From G965202665 sp965243835 (lineage in GTDB: Bacteria; Actinomycetota; Acidimicrobiia; Spongiisociales; Spongiisociaceae), in assembly GCA_965243835.1 (NCBI GenBank), contig OZ251578.1:2914001-2978000 (forward strand): 64,000 bases of DNA, in the 5' to 3' direction. Shown here piece after piece: positions 23,961 to 34,357 of the stretch (position 1 is the first letter of the stretch; every line of letters starts with the position of its first letter). The notes beneath the pieces were generated by a model. That model was not told the DNA's origin. It saw nothing but the letters and a program-made list of their open reading frames with translations, and searched no databases. The translations under genes were made by a program, and so were the position numbers.

Positions 23961-25634
23961 TCACCCTTTCCTCCAGCCGTTGGTGATGGGCAACCGGCGG
24001 TCCCGCCCGAAGGCCTTGGCGGTGATTTTCACCCCCGGCGGGGCTTGACGCCGCTTGTATTCGTTGCGGTCTACCAGGGCGGTCACCCGTTCCACCGTCT
24101 CCCGGTCGGCCCCGGACGCCGTTATTTCCTCCACCGACCGGTCCTCCTCGATGTAGGCGGCCAGGATCGGATCCAACACCTCGTAGGGGGGCAGGCTGTC
24201 GGTGTCCAACTGGTCGGGCCGCAACTCGGCGGAGGGCGGTTTGGTCAAGATAGCCTCCGGAATCACCCGCTCCCGCCGGTTGCGCCACCGGGCCAACTCG
24301 TACACTTTGGTCTTAAACACGTCTTTCAAGACCGCAAACCCTCCCGCCAAATCCCCATAGAGGGTGGCGTAGCCCACCGCCATTTCCGACTTGTTGCCGG
24401 TGGCCGCCACCATCTCCCCGTACTTGTTGGAAACCGCCATTAATAACGCCCCCCGAATTCGGGACTGCAGGTTTTCTTCGGCCACTCCCAAGCCTTTGCC
24501 GGCGAACACTCCCTCCAATGTAGTTTGATAAACGGCGAACAGGTCGGCAATCGGGATCTCGTCCAGCCGCATCCCCAGCCGCCGCGCCAACTCCCGGGAG
24601 TCGTTGACCGAGCCGGGTGAGGAAAAATCGGAGGGCATCGTAATGCCCCGCACCGCCTCCGGTCCGAGGGCGTCGGCGGCGACGACCGCGGTCAGTGCCG
24701 AGTCGATTCCGCCTGACAATCCCACTACCACCGCCTCAAACCCGTTTTTACGCACATAATCGCCAAAACCGAGGGTAAGAGCCCGGTAAATCTGCTCTCT
24801 CGGGTCCAGCGACGGGGCGGACTCCGGGGCGGGGGCGGCCTCCCCATCACCAGGGGGGCCGAGGGGGATTTCCACCACGAAGCAGTCTTCCGCAAACGCG
24901 GGGGCCTGATAAAGGAGGCGACCGCGGCCGTCCACCGCCATGGACGACCCGTCGAACACCAACTCGTCCTGGCCGCCCACCAGGTTCAGATAAACCACCG
25001 GGAGTCCGCCGCTGGTCGCTTCCCGGCGTATATGCGCCAGACGTTGGGCGGGTTTGCCGACCTGAAAGGGGGAGCCGTTGATGTTGACCAGCAGTTGCGC
25101 CCCGGTTGCCGCCTGGCGGGAGGGGGGGCCGCCCTCCACCCAAATGTCCTCGCATATGGACACCCCCACCCGGGCCACGCCCGCATCCCACACCGCATCC
25201 GGGTCGGAACCGGGGGCGAAGTGCCGGTCTTCGTCGAACACGCCGTAGTTGGGGAGCATCACCTTGTGGTAGACGCCCGCGGTCCGCCCCCGATGCAACA
25301 AGGCGGCGGCGTTGGCCGTGCGCCGCTCCACCGCATCCGGGGCCCCCCGGGGAGCGGCGGCGGGACGGGCCCGGTCCACGAACCCGACCACGACCGCGGT
25401 CTCCCCCGACCGCTCCGCCAACCGGCGCACCGCCTCCCGGTTGGCTTCTACGAAGGCGGAGCGCAAAACCAGGTCCTCGGGCGGGTACCCGCACACCGCC
25501 AGTTCCGGCAAAAGCAAAATGTCGGCCCGCTCCGCCTCCGCCCATTCCATAGCGGCGAAGATGCGCGCCTCGTTGTATTCGAGGTCGCCGACCCGCAGAT
25601 TGATTTGGGCCCCGGCCACCCGAACACTGCTCAT
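23961..25634 (-). CDS. nadE: Glutamine-dependent NAD+ synthetase
   Basis: A 557-residue two-domain enzyme that makes NAD+ from nicotinic acid adenine dinucleotide, ATP and glutamine. Residues 1-270 are the nitrilase-like glutaminase with the triad Glu in PELAVCGYPPEDL, Lys in YHKVMLPNYGVFDE and Cys in SICEDIW. The synthetase half has the PP-loop VGLSGGIDSALTAVV near 315 and ATGNKSEMAVGY with the ammonia/AMP site. The ATG at 25634 puts the glutaminase start at MSSVRVAGAQINL; the frame is open further upstream without signals. Length and motifs are normal for the family. Confidence 0.95.
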   Translation of the reverse strand: MSSVRVAGAQINLRVGDLEYNEARIFAAMEWAEAERADILLLPELAVCGYPPEDLVLRSAFVEANREAVRRLAERSGETAVVVGFVDRARPAAAPRGAPDAVERRTANAAALLHRGRTAGVYHKVMLPNYGVFDEDRHFAPGSDPDAVWDAGVARVGVSICEDIWVEGGPPSRQAATGAQLLVNINGSPFQVGKPAQRLAHIRREATSGGLPVVYLNLVGGQDELVFDGSSMAVDGRGRLLYQAPAFAEDCFVVEIPLGPPGDGEAAPAPESAPSLDPREQIYRALTLGFGDYVRKNGFEAVVVGLSGGIDSALTAVVAADALGPEAVRGITMPSDFSSPGSVNDSRELARRLGMRLDEIPIADLFAVYQTTLEGVFAGKGLGVAEENLQSRIRGALLMAVSNKYGEMVAATGNKSEMAVGYATLYGDLAGGFAVLKDVFKTKVYELARWRNRRERVIPEAILTKPPSAELRPDQLDTDSLPPYEVLDPILAAYIEEDRSVEEITASGADRETVERVTALVDRNEYKRRQAPPGVKITAKAFGRDRRLPITNGWRKG

Positions 25635-25794
25635 ACCCCGATTATACCCCAACCACTCCCTGTTTCCGCAACATGGCCCGAGACGGGATACTTTAAATCG
25701 CAACCAACATAATATGCTATGCTATTGCGAACACGAGGAACGCCGTACCATCAGTATGGAGCCGTTCCACTCGGCAACAGCCGGAGAGGGCAGA

Positions 25795-26397
25795 ATGGAC
25801 AAGTTCGACTTGGTAGAACAATTTTGGTCAGAATGCGATGCCGTGGAGCAGGTCCCCGGCAAGGTAAGCGGTGCTTTGGTTTTTAAGGGAACCCGCGTAC
25901 CGGTTTCCGCTCTCTTCAATAACATCGGACACATGAATATTACCGAGTTTACATCGCAATTTCCCGTCGATAAACAACAAGCACAAACCGTTTTGGAGTA
26001 TATATCGAAACTGTTGGACGAGACTGCTCTTATCCGCAAAAGGGATATTAGTAGTATAGTTTTAGGCGATACCGTCCCTACACTAGATTATATCAGTGCT
26101 TTGCTTAACCCAAAATTTCAAGAATGCGGCATAGAGAAAGCTATCGTTTTTGGATCACGGGCTAGAGGGGATTCTTGCCCGCACAGCGACCTTGACCTAC
26201 TCGTCATAGCAGACACGCCAGTTCCGTATCATGAGAGATTAGTCGAATTCAAAGATATTATTTTGGCCTGGGTGAAAGAAAACAGTTGTAGTATTGACAT
26301 GATTGTCCTAACTCCCCAGGAATGGAAAGATACCAAGAATAAGCAGGGCGGTTTTGCCTCATCCGTTATCAAGGAAGGCATACTAATATATGGCTGA
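25795..26397 (+). CDS. DUF433-MNT fusion (antitoxin nucleotidyltransferase)
   Basis: A 200-residue protein made of two parts. Residues 20-85 match DUF433 (VPGKVSGALVFKGTRVPVSALFNNI, then a helical end), a small domain common in antitoxins. Residues 110-200 are a minimal nucleotidyltransferase: VFGSRARGDSCPHSDLDLLV holds the GS and DxD motifs. MNT antitoxins AMPylate their HEPN toxin partner. The ATG at 25795 follows GGAGAGG at good spacing; a longer start at 25756 is open. The stop overlaps the HEPN gene ATG, the standard layout of MNT-HEPN pairs. The fusion to DUF433 is less usual. Confidence 0.8.
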   Translation: MDKFDLVEQFWSECDAVEQVPGKVSGALVFKGTRVPVSALFNNIGHMNITEFTSQFPVDKQQAQTVLEYISKLLDETALIRKRDISSIVLGDTVPTLDYISALLNPKFQECGIEKAIVFGSRARGDSCPHSDLDLLVIADTPVPYHERLVEFKDIILAWVKENSCSIDMIVLTPQEWKDTKNKQGGFASSVIKEGILIYG

Positions 26398-26785
26398 TAT
26401 TTCTTCGAAAGTGGTTCTTTGGCAAGACAAAGCCGAGGGACATTTGATGTCTGCGGAGTTGCTTCTCTCCCATAATTTAATGGGCCCTAGTTGCTTTCAT
26501 ACTCATCAGTCGGCAGAAGCTTCTTTCAAGGCCTTGATAGTATGGCGCGGTAAGATGCCTCCTAAAGATCACAATCTGATGACTTTACTTAGTAACTCTT
26601 TAGATGATTATCCCCAACTTGATCATCTAGTCAATGATGCCCTCCGTTTGGACCCATACTACATAAATACCCGATATTTTGACGAAATAGAAGTTAATGT
26701 TTATAGCGATCCACTACAAGCAGAAGAGGCGATTGATTCAGCCAAACGAATACATAAAGCCGTCTTGGAAATAACCGAAAGATAA
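26390..26785 (+). CDS. HEPN-domain toxin
   Basis: A 131-residue all-helical HEPN protein. HTHQSAEASFKALIVWRG and PPKDHNLMTLL are the two helices typical of the family (AEKALKAL-like and K-HDL-like), followed by RYFDEIEV where many relatives have RYPD. HEPN toxins cleave RNA through an Rx4-6H motif; I do not see a clean copy of that motif here. It overlaps the MNT gene by eight bases and should form the toxin of the pair. AT content is higher than in flanking nadE and ahcY, which fits acquisition. Confidence 0.8.
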   Translation: MADISSKVVLWQDKAEGHLMSAELLLSHNLMGPSCFHTHQSAEASFKALIVWRGKMPPKDHNLMTLLSNSLDDYPQLDHLVNDALRLDPYYINTRYFDEIEVNVYSDPLQAEEAIDSAKRIHKAVLEITER

Positions 26786-26826
26786 CGCTCCGCCGCCCGA
26801 CAAGGCGTGTCTTGAGACAGGCCAAT

Positions 26827-26855
26827 TTGACAAATGAATCACAATAGTGTAAGAT
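26827..26855 (+). promoter_or_regulatory. Sigma-70-type promoter
   Basis: TTGACA at 26827-26832 and TAAGAT at 26850-26855 are separated by 17 bases, a near-consensus housekeeping promoter. It would drive the small gene at 26907. Confidence 0.65.
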
Positions 26856-26906
26856 ATGTGGTAGCGACGCGGACTTTAAACCCCGCAGGAAAGGACGGAT
26901 AGCAAG

Positions 26907-27242
26907 ATGACTACCCGGGCGACTACCGGAAAAGGCGATCAGAGAGGACGGCGGAAAGACCTGGGCAACATACCAGACGGTTTTGATACGTATATTGCGG
27001 ATATAGAAAGTGATTATCGGTTGTTGACTGTTGAGCTAATGGAAACCTACGGTATTTCCTCTAAAGAAGCGGCGCAATGGCGGCGTCAGGCCGACAAAGA
27101 GAGGCGGCCGAGATTTCGGCCGAAGCGGTCTCGACCGAAACGGCAACCTGTTCCAAAGTTGGCTACGCCAAAAGCCGTGTGGCAAACAGTGGACGCGGAT
27201 AGCATTCCGGGTCCGCAACGAAGCGTCCCCTTCGTCATATAG
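26907..27242 (+). CDS. Small basic hypothetical protein
   Basis: A 111-residue protein with a basic C-terminal half (RRPRFRPKRSRPKRQP) and an acidic N-terminal helix with DGFDTYIADIESDYRLLTVELMETYG, perhaps nucleic-acid binding with a HTH-like SSKEAAQWRRQA helix. The family is not recognised. A GGAAAGGA site lies about ten bases before the ATG, and a near-consensus promoter sits 50 bases upstream, so it is probably expressed by itself. It is adjacent to the MNT-HEPN pair and could be a third accessory gene. Confidence 0.6.
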   Translation: MTTRATTGKGDQRGRRKDLGNIPDGFDTYIADIESDYRLLTVELMETYGISSKEAAQWRRQADKERRPRFRPKRSRPKRQPVPKLATPKAVWQTVDADSIPGPQRSVPFVI

Positions 27243-27274
27243 GATCAGACGGCAAATAGAGGGAACCCCGGCGG

Positions 27275-28744
<1,470 letters not shown>

Positions 28745-28772
28745 CGCAGTCGTCTCCAAATCGGTCGGGGGA

Positions 28773-28807
28773 GCCGGTCGCCCTGCGGACCGGCCAACCC
28801 CATTATA
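28773..28807 (-). promoter_or_regulatory. ahcY promoter -10 and leader hairpin
   Basis: Reading the minus strand, TATAAT (28807-28802) is a perfect -10 box upstream of ahcY. Just downstream a seven-base-pair stem GCCGGTC/GACCGGC (28794-28788 with 28779-28773) lies in the leader. No good -35 is visible. The hairpin does not match the SAH riboswitch consensus, so a regulatory role is only possible. Confidence 0.4.
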
Positions 28808-29043
28808 GCGGAAAGGGGAAAATAATTCTCCCTCCGATTAGCCAATCCCGAAAAATCCGACTAGAAATATATGTTTCCGATGGACGGCCCGGCTCTTTCC
28901 GCCGGACGGCCCTCGGAATGGGCGGAGGCGACAGCTTTGGAGGAACCTGGACCAACATCAGGCCCTTTCCAACCCGGGAAACCGGTTGGGCGAGGCCGCC
29001 CCGCCCGCTGGACAATCCAACCAATATTTAAGGAGGATATCTA

Positions 29044-30507
29044 ATGCGAGGACGAGTTTGTTTTCGTCTAGCGGCGATCTTGGGCGTGATGGGACTGCTG
29101 GCGGCCGCCTGCGGTTCCGACGACAGCACCCCGGAGACGGTGGTGGTCACCTCCATCGTGGAGCGGGAAGTGGAAGTAACGGTTCCCGTAGTGGAGATCT
29201 CGGAAGTGGAGCGGGAAGTGGAAGTGGTCCGCACCTCAATCGTGACCGAGACCTCGCTAGTGGAGGTGGAAGCCGAGAATCCCTATGAGGGTACGTCGGT
29301 GACCGTGTTCGGGCCGGAGAGTTCCAACGCCGAGGGCGGCTCGCAGACGGCGGCTCTGGACTTCCTGGAGGCGCGGACCGGGATCGACATTGAGTACACG
29401 GGCTTGCGGGGCTTCTCGGATTTGATCAACGCGCAGGCGGCGGGCGGCAACCCGCCGGACATTGCGGTGTTCCCGCAACCGGGCAAGATCGCCGACTTCG
29501 CCCGGGAGGGCTACCTGGAGCCGTTGCCCCCGGACGTGATCGCCACCATGGAAGCCAACATCGGCGGAGCGTGGAACGCGTTCGGGAACGTAGACGGCGT
29601 TCAGTACGCCATTCCCACCAAAGCCGACTTGAAGTCGCTGGTGTGGTACCGCCCGGCTGACTTCGCGGCCAACGGCTACGAAGTCCCCGAAACGTGGGAC
29701 GACCTGAAGGCTCTGACCAACCAGATGATCGCCGACGGAAACACCCCTTGGTGCGTGGGCATCGAGTCCGGCGGAGCCACCGGATGGGCCTTCACCGACT
29801 GGGTGGAAGACCTCACCCTGCGCTACGAAGGCGCCGAATACTACGACCAGTGGGTGGACCACTCCATCCCCTTCAACAACCCGAAAATGAACGCCATCTG
29901 GCAGGAAATCCTGGACGTGTGGAACACCCCGGGCGCGGTGTTCGCAGTAGGCGGATCCATTTCCTCCACCTTCTTCGGGGACAACGGCCCCCCGCTGGTG
30001 AACGGCGAATGCATGATGCACCGCCAGGCCTCCTTCTTCTCGGCCTTCTTCCCGGAAGGAACCGCCTTCGGCCCGGACGGAGTGGACGTGTTCTACTTCC
30101 CGTCCGTGTCCGGCGACCGCCCGGTGCTCGGCGCCGGAACCCTGGTAGCCGCCTTCCGCGACGCCCCCGAGGTGTGGGCGGTAATGGACTACTTCGCTTC
30201 CCCGCAGTACGCCGACAACCGGCAACGCTTCCAGGCCACCATCAAAGCCGGCGACAGCGACGACCCGGTCCTGAGCGGCTTCCTGTCCCCCAACCGGAAC
30301 GCCGACCTGGAACTGTACCAACCGCTGGAACAGTCCTTCCTGGACATCCTGTTCAACGCGGAAGTCGTCCGCTTCGACGCCTCGGACCTGATGCCCTCCG
30401 CAGTCGGAGCCGGCACATTCTGGACCGAAGCCACCAGCGCCGTCAACGGCGACAAAACGGTGGAAGAAGCCACCGCCGCCATCGAAGAATCCTGGCCCGC
30501 CAGCTAA
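29044..30507 (+). CDS. Sugar ABC transporter substrate-binding lipoprotein
   Basis: A 487-residue secreted lipoprotein of the family-1 extracellular solute-binding type. Signal peptide with lipobox LLAAACG (Cys near 23), followed by a linker with repeated EVEREVEV segments rich in Glu and Val up to about residue 78, then the globular binding domain from YEGTSVTVFGPESSNAEGG. Closest in layout to alpha-glucoside binding proteins (AglE-like). AAGGAGG at seven bases before the ATG is a strong ribosome site. It starts an importer operon with two permeases; an ATPase gene is missing, so a shared MsmK/UgpC-type ATPase elsewhere is likely. The GH13 alpha-glucosidase at 38822-40408 fits an alpha-glucoside substrate. 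Confidence 0.9.
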   Translation: MRGRVCFRLAAILGVMGLLAAACGSDDSTPETVVVTSIVEREVEVTVPVVEISEVEREVEVVRTSIVTETSLVEVEAENPYEGTSVTVFGPESSNAEGGSQTAALDFLEARTGIDIEYTGLRGFSDLINAQAAGGNPPDIAVFPQPGKIADFAREGYLEPLPPDVIATMEANIGGAWNAFGNVDGVQYAIPTKADLKSLVWYRPADFAANGYEVPETWDDLKALTNQMIADGNTPWCVGIESGGATGWAFTDWVEDLTLRYEGAEYYDQWVDHSIPFNNPKMNAIWQEILDVWNTPGAVFAVGGSISSTFFGDNGPPLVNGECMMHRQASFFSAFFPEGTAFGPDGVDVFYFPSVSGDRPVLGAGTLVAAFRDAPEVWAVMDYFASPQYADNRQRFQATIKAGDSDDPVLSGFLSPNRNADLELYQPLEQSFLDILFNAEVVRFDASDLMPSAVGAGTFWTEATSAVNGDKTVEEATAAIEESWPAS

Positions 30508-30527
30508 ACGAACCAACCTCTCCCCTG

Positions 30528-30547
30528 CCCGGTCCGTTCGGACCGGG
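30528..30547 (+). terminator. Intercistronic hairpin
   Basis: CCCGGTCC and GGACCGGG form a perfect eight-base-pair stem with a four-base loop between the binding-protein gene and the first permease. There is no T tract. Such stems between binding protein and permeases usually stabilise the upstream mRNA or reduce downstream expression. Confidence 0.5.
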
Positions 30548-30580
30548 TAGGGTGATGGGGGAAAGCGAGGAGGGCCGGGC

Positions 30581-32683
30581 TTGACAGCCATTTTCAACTG
30601 GGCGGTGAACCTGCTGACGGCGGCGTTGGTCGCGGTCGGCATCGCCTATCTGGTCAACGGCGGGCTCCGGGGACGGGGCCCCCGTCGCATCGCGGCGGCC
30701 GCGCTGGGCTTGGCGGCGGGCGGGGCGGCCCTGTGGGGGGTGGCGGCGGTGGAGAAACTGGAAAGCACCGCCCGGGGCATCGTGCTCTCCATCCTGCTCA
30801 GCGGCCTGCTGTTCATCGGGGCCAACAAGCTGTTCGACTTGGCCCCGACCCGGTGGGCCCTTTTTCGCGCCTTGGTGGGCGGGGGCGGGGCGTTGGCGGT
30901 ATTCCTGTTGCTGTGGGGCAACCGGGCCATCGACCAACCGGTGTTGCGCACCTTTATCGCCGCCCTGATCGGAGCGGCGGGCGGATATCTGCTGGGAGTG
31001 GAGAAGGGAAAGTGGCGGAGGCTCCTGATCGGAGCCGGGGCGGGGGCGGCCTTGGGGGTTCTGGCCGCCACCGGCATGCGGTCGGTGATCCTGCGCTTCG
31101 AACTGGAAGAGGGAATTTTCGACCTGTGGCCGGTTCTCCCCGACCTGAACTTCGGGGTCTTGATTATTACGACCGCGTTGGGGGCGGCCGCCGGCTACCT
31201 CGGATACCTGTGGCGATCGCGACGCAAAGGCAAGCCCCCGGCGGCCTCCATCGTCGGCTGGGCCACCGTCGGTTTTTTCATCGGGGCTTGGGGAATGCCC
31301 ACCCTGGGGACCGGACAGTGGTGGGAGGCTTTGCTGGCGGCGGTGGGAACCGGTCTGGGGGCGGGGGCGGCCCTAGGTCTGAAACCCGTCCCGGACGCGA
31401 ATGAACGCTCCCGCTTGGAGGCTTCCTCCCGCTCCTACATTTTCGTAATACCCGCCCTGCTCTTCATCGGCGGCACCCTCATCTACCCCACTTTGCGCAC
31501 CCTGTTCCTATCCTTCTACGACACGCGGGGCGAAGAACCGGTGGGGTTCGCCAACTACTCCAGCATTTTCACCAGCTCCAACTCTTTCGACGTTTCCGGT
31601 TGGGCCGGGATTTTCGGCAGCCGCCTGTTCTGGGCGGGGGCGGTGATCGCGGCGCTGGGGACGGTGGTGGCCGTCGTCATGGGCCGCCGCTCCGGCTACA
31701 AGGCCACGTTCGGTCCCGGAGCGGGCGGGGCCACCGTGCTGGGATTGTTCCTGGTGTGCATGGCCGCCTTCGCCGCCCTGCGCGGAACCCTGTTCAACAA
31801 TATGTGGTGGGTGCTGACCGTGACGCTGGTCACCACCGCCGCCGGCCTGGCCATCGCCGTGCTGGCCGACCGGGCCAAAAACGAGTCCCTGGCCAAGTCC
31901 CTTATTTTCATGCCCATGGCCATCTCCTTCGTGGGGGCGGGCATCATCTGGCGGTTTATGTACCTGGCCCGGGATCCCTCCCGGGAGCAGACCGGTTTCC
32001 TGAACGCGCTGTGGGTGGGACTGGGGCGCATTTCCTCCAACCCGACCACCCGCCTGGTGACGGTTGTAATCGTCTCGGCCTTGGCGTTGTTGCTGGTGTG
32101 GCTGGCGTTGCGTTCCTGGCGGGCCGGGGAACGGGCCGTCGCCTCCGGGGCGGCGGTGTGCGCCCTGCCTTTCCTATGGTTCGCCTTCGCGGTGATGCGG
32201 GGAATCGGCGGGGTGACCGAAGGGCCGGGCGGGGAACTGGTGGCCGACACGGTGCTGTTCGTCCAGGAAACCCCGTTCAACAACATGTGGCTGATGCTGG
32301 TGCTGATCTGGATTCAGACCGGGTTCACGATGGTGATTTTCTCGGCGGCCATCAAAGCGGTGCCCGCCGAACTGATCGAAGCGGCCCGGGTGGACGGGGC
32401 CACCGAATCGCAGACTTTCTGGCGGGTGACCGTGCCCCAGATCGCCCCCACCATCGGGGTGGTGGTGACCACCCTCATCGTGCTGGTGATGAAAGTGTTC
32501 GACATCGTGAAGGTGATGACCAACGGCAACTTCGACACGCAGGTGATCGCCAACGAAATGTGGCAACGGGCCTTTACCGAACTTAACTTCGGCCTGGGTT
32601 CCGCGCTGGCGGTGGTGCTGTTCGTGGCGGTGTTGCCCATCCTCTACTTGAACATCCGGCGCATGCAGAAGGCGGCGGGCTGA
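30581..32683 (+). CDS. Sugar ABC transporter permease with long N-terminal membrane extension
   Basis: A 700-residue membrane protein, more than twice the usual length of a MalF-type permease. Residues 1-260 form about eight extra transmembrane helices with small-residue-rich sequence; the permease core starts near RSYIFVIPALLFIGGTLIYPTLRTLFLSFYD. The EAA loop that docks on the ATPase is ELIEAARVDGATESQTFWRVTVPQI near 590. The start is a TTG at 30581 preceded by GAGGAGGG; no ATG is in a suitable place. The AglF-type layout (long N-terminal region) is known for alpha-glucoside permeases. The stop overlaps the next ATG (TGATG). Confidence 0.85.
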   Translation: MTAIFNWAVNLLTAALVAVGIAYLVNGGLRGRGPRRIAAAALGLAAGGAALWGVAAVEKLESTARGIVLSILLSGLLFIGANKLFDLAPTRWALFRALVGGGGALAVFLLLWGNRAIDQPVLRTFIAALIGAAGGYLLGVEKGKWRRLLIGAGAGAALGVLAATGMRSVILRFELEEGIFDLWPVLPDLNFGVLIITTALGAAAGYLGYLWRSRRKGKPPAASIVGWATVGFFIGAWGMPTLGTGQWWEALLAAVGTGLGAGAALGLKPVPDANERSRLEASSRSYIFVIPALLFIGGTLIYPTLRTLFLSFYDTRGEEPVGFANYSSIFTSSNSFDVSGWAGIFGSRLFWAGAVIAALGTVVAVVMGRRSGYKATFGPGAGGATVLGLFLVCMAAFAALRGTLFNNMWWVLTVTLVTTAAGLAIAVLADRAKNESLAKSLIFMPMAISFVGAGIIWRFMYLARDPSREQTGFLNALWVGLGRISSNPTTRLVTVVIVSALALLLVWLALRSWRAGERAVASGAAVCALPFLWFAFAVMRGIGGVTEGPGGELVADTVLFVQETPFNNMWLMLVLIWIQTGFTMVIFSAAIKAVPAELIEAARVDGATESQTFWRVTVPQIAPTIGVVVTTLIVLVMKVFDIVKVMTNGNFDTQVIANEMWQRAFTELNFGLGSALAVVLFVAVLPILYLNIRRMQKAAG

Positions 32684-33645
32684 TGACTGCCCTGCCCGGA
32701 ACCGGAACGGCCGGGGGCGGAGGCGGCCCCGGGGGCGGCTTGGGAAAGCGCATCTACGGGTTTTTGCGCTCCATTCCCACTTGGGTGCTGTGGTTGCTGG
32801 TGGTGCTGTGGACCATCCCCACTTTGGGGCTGTTCATCAACTCGTTCCGCACCCGCAACGCCCAGCGCACCACCGGCTGGTGGAACCTGCGGCTGGACGA
32901 TTTCACCTTGGACAACTACGCGGACATCCTGGCCGCGGGGGCGCAGGGGGGAATGTGGAGGGCCTTGCTCAGTTCGCTGGCCATCGCCTTGCCCGCCACC
33001 GTCATCCCCATCGCCATCGCCGCCTTCGCCGCCTACGCCTTCGCCTGGATCGACTTCAAAGGCCGGGAGTGGCTGTTCATCGCCACGGTGTCGCTGTTGG
33101 CCATCCCCACCCAGATGTCGCTGATTCCCCTGTTGCGGCTGTATACGGGAGGGGGGCAGTTCACCATCCCCTTCCTGGACAAGACGATAACCCTGTTTCC
33201 CGACCTGGATTTGGCGGGGGGGGTGGCGTCGGTGTGGCTGACCCACACCGGGTTCGCCCTGCCGTTCGCCATTTTCCTGTTGCACAACTACATCAGCTCC
33301 CTGCCCAAGGACATTTTCGAGTCGGCGGTGATCGACGGGGCCGACCATTTCAAAGTGTTCTGGCGGCTGGTGTTGCCCCTGTCGGTGCCGGTGCTGGCCG
33401 CCTTCGCCATCTTCCAGTTCCTGTGGACTTACAACGACTATCTGATCGCGGTCACCATGCTGGGGGCGGTCGGGGAGAACTATCCGGCCACCGCCCGCAT
33501 CGCTTCCCTGTCCGGGGAGTTCGGCCAAGCCGAGCACCTGCTGACCGCCGGGGCGTTCCTGTCGGCGGTGTTGCCCATTGCGGTGTTCTTCGGCCTGCAA
33601 CGCTACTTCGTCACCGGCATCCTGGCCGGCTCCGTCAAAGGCTGA
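32683..33645 (+). CDS. Sugar ABC transporter permease (AglG/MalG type)
   Basis: A 320-residue MalG-type permease with six transmembrane helices and a Gly-rich N-terminal tail. The EAA loop is DIFESAVIDGADHFKVFWRLVLPLSVPVL near 205-235. The ATG at 32683 overlaps the upstream permease stop. It is the third component of the importer at 29044-33645. Between helices 1 and 2 a long periplasmic section (RTRNAQRTTGWWNL) is typical for alpha-glucoside and trehalose permeases. Confidence 0.9.
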   Translation: MTALPGTGTAGGGGGPGGGLGKRIYGFLRSIPTWVLWLLVVLWTIPTLGLFINSFRTRNAQRTTGWWNLRLDDFTLDNYADILAAGAQGGMWRALLSSLAIALPATVIPIAIAAFAAYAFAWIDFKGREWLFIATVSLLAIPTQMSLIPLLRLYTGGGQFTIPFLDKTITLFPDLDLAGGVASVWLTHTGFALPFAIFLLHNYISSLPKDIFESAVIDGADHFKVFWRLVLPLSVPVLAAFAIFQFLWTYNDYLIAVTMLGAVGENYPATARIASLSGEFGQAEHLLTAGAFLSAVLPIAVFFGLQRYFVTGILAGSVKG

Positions 33646-33682
33646 CCCGCCCTCCCGCTTTATCGGCTTATCGGCTTATCGG

Positions 33683-34318
33683 ATGAGGGAACTCCAGCCC
33701 TTCGGAGCCGCAACTCACGGGCAACCCGCAATCGGCGACGGCGACCTTGACGACTTCGCCGAAGACCTGCAAGAATTCTTCAGATACGGCTGGAGGGGAA
33801 AGTGCCAGCGGGCCGCCATGTTCATCGAGTCCGCCGACAAGTTGCCCGCCCTCTCCGAGCGGGAAATGGAAAGGCATATGGCATTCGCGGGGGCGGGGGC
33901 CATCCATTCCATATTGGCGCAGGTGCGGGAACTTCAGGGCGCCGCCCGCCGTTGCCTCTCCCCCGAAGCTATCGCCCACGCCGAGAGACGGCTTTCCAAG
34001 ACGGCGAGTAAAGAGCGGCCCGCCCCCGTCGGGGACAAGCCCGAGGACTTCGCCGCCGCCCTCCGCGAGTTCGGCCGCTTCTACGGGCAACGCGGGGAGG
34101 GAAACGCCGGGCCGGCGGTGAGGTTCATCGGGATGACCACCAAGTTGCCCTTCACCCCCGGCGGAGACGCGGAGAAGCATTTGGCGATCGCGGCCGGCAC
34201 GATCTTCCAAGCCGTCTTGGAGGAGCTGGAGGAACTACAGGAAGCCGCCCGCCAATGCTTCTCCCCCGAGGACATAGCCCAAGCCGAGCTGGGCCTAGCC
34301 GAAATCCCCTATGATTGA
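33683..34318 (+). CDS. Unknown protein with two copies of an 80-residue domain
   Basis: A 211-residue protein consisting of two tandem copies of an unknown domain. Shared pattern: DFAEDLQEF, an alternating stretch ending KLP, then a helix EKHLAIAAGTIFQAVLEELEELQEAAR and a closing LSPEAIAHAERRL. A third copy forms the next gene (34358-34684). The C-terminal helices look like a dimerising or hairpin structure. The ATG at 33683 follows three ATCGGCTT repeats, and no strong ribosome site is seen. Function unknown; it is on the strand of the importer but probably independent. Confidence 0.65.
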   Translation: MRELQPFGAATHGQPAIGDGDLDDFAEDLQEFFRYGWRGKCQRAAMFIESADKLPALSEREMERHMAFAGAGAIHSILAQVRELQGAARRCLSPEAIAHAERRLSKTASKERPAPVGDKPEDFAAALREFGRFYGQRGEGNAGPAVRFIGMTTKLPFTPGGDAEKHLAIAAGTIFQAVLEELEELQEAARQCFSPEDIAQAELGLAEIPYD

Positions 34319-34357
34319 CATTGACAACGCCGCGACGCAAAAGGGAGGCGGGAAAGA

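Noticed and set aside
28745..29043. SAH riboswitch upstream of ahcY
   Set aside because: I looked for the conserved GAGCGCUGCGAC-like and GGCUCGG-like elements on the minus strand and did not find them.
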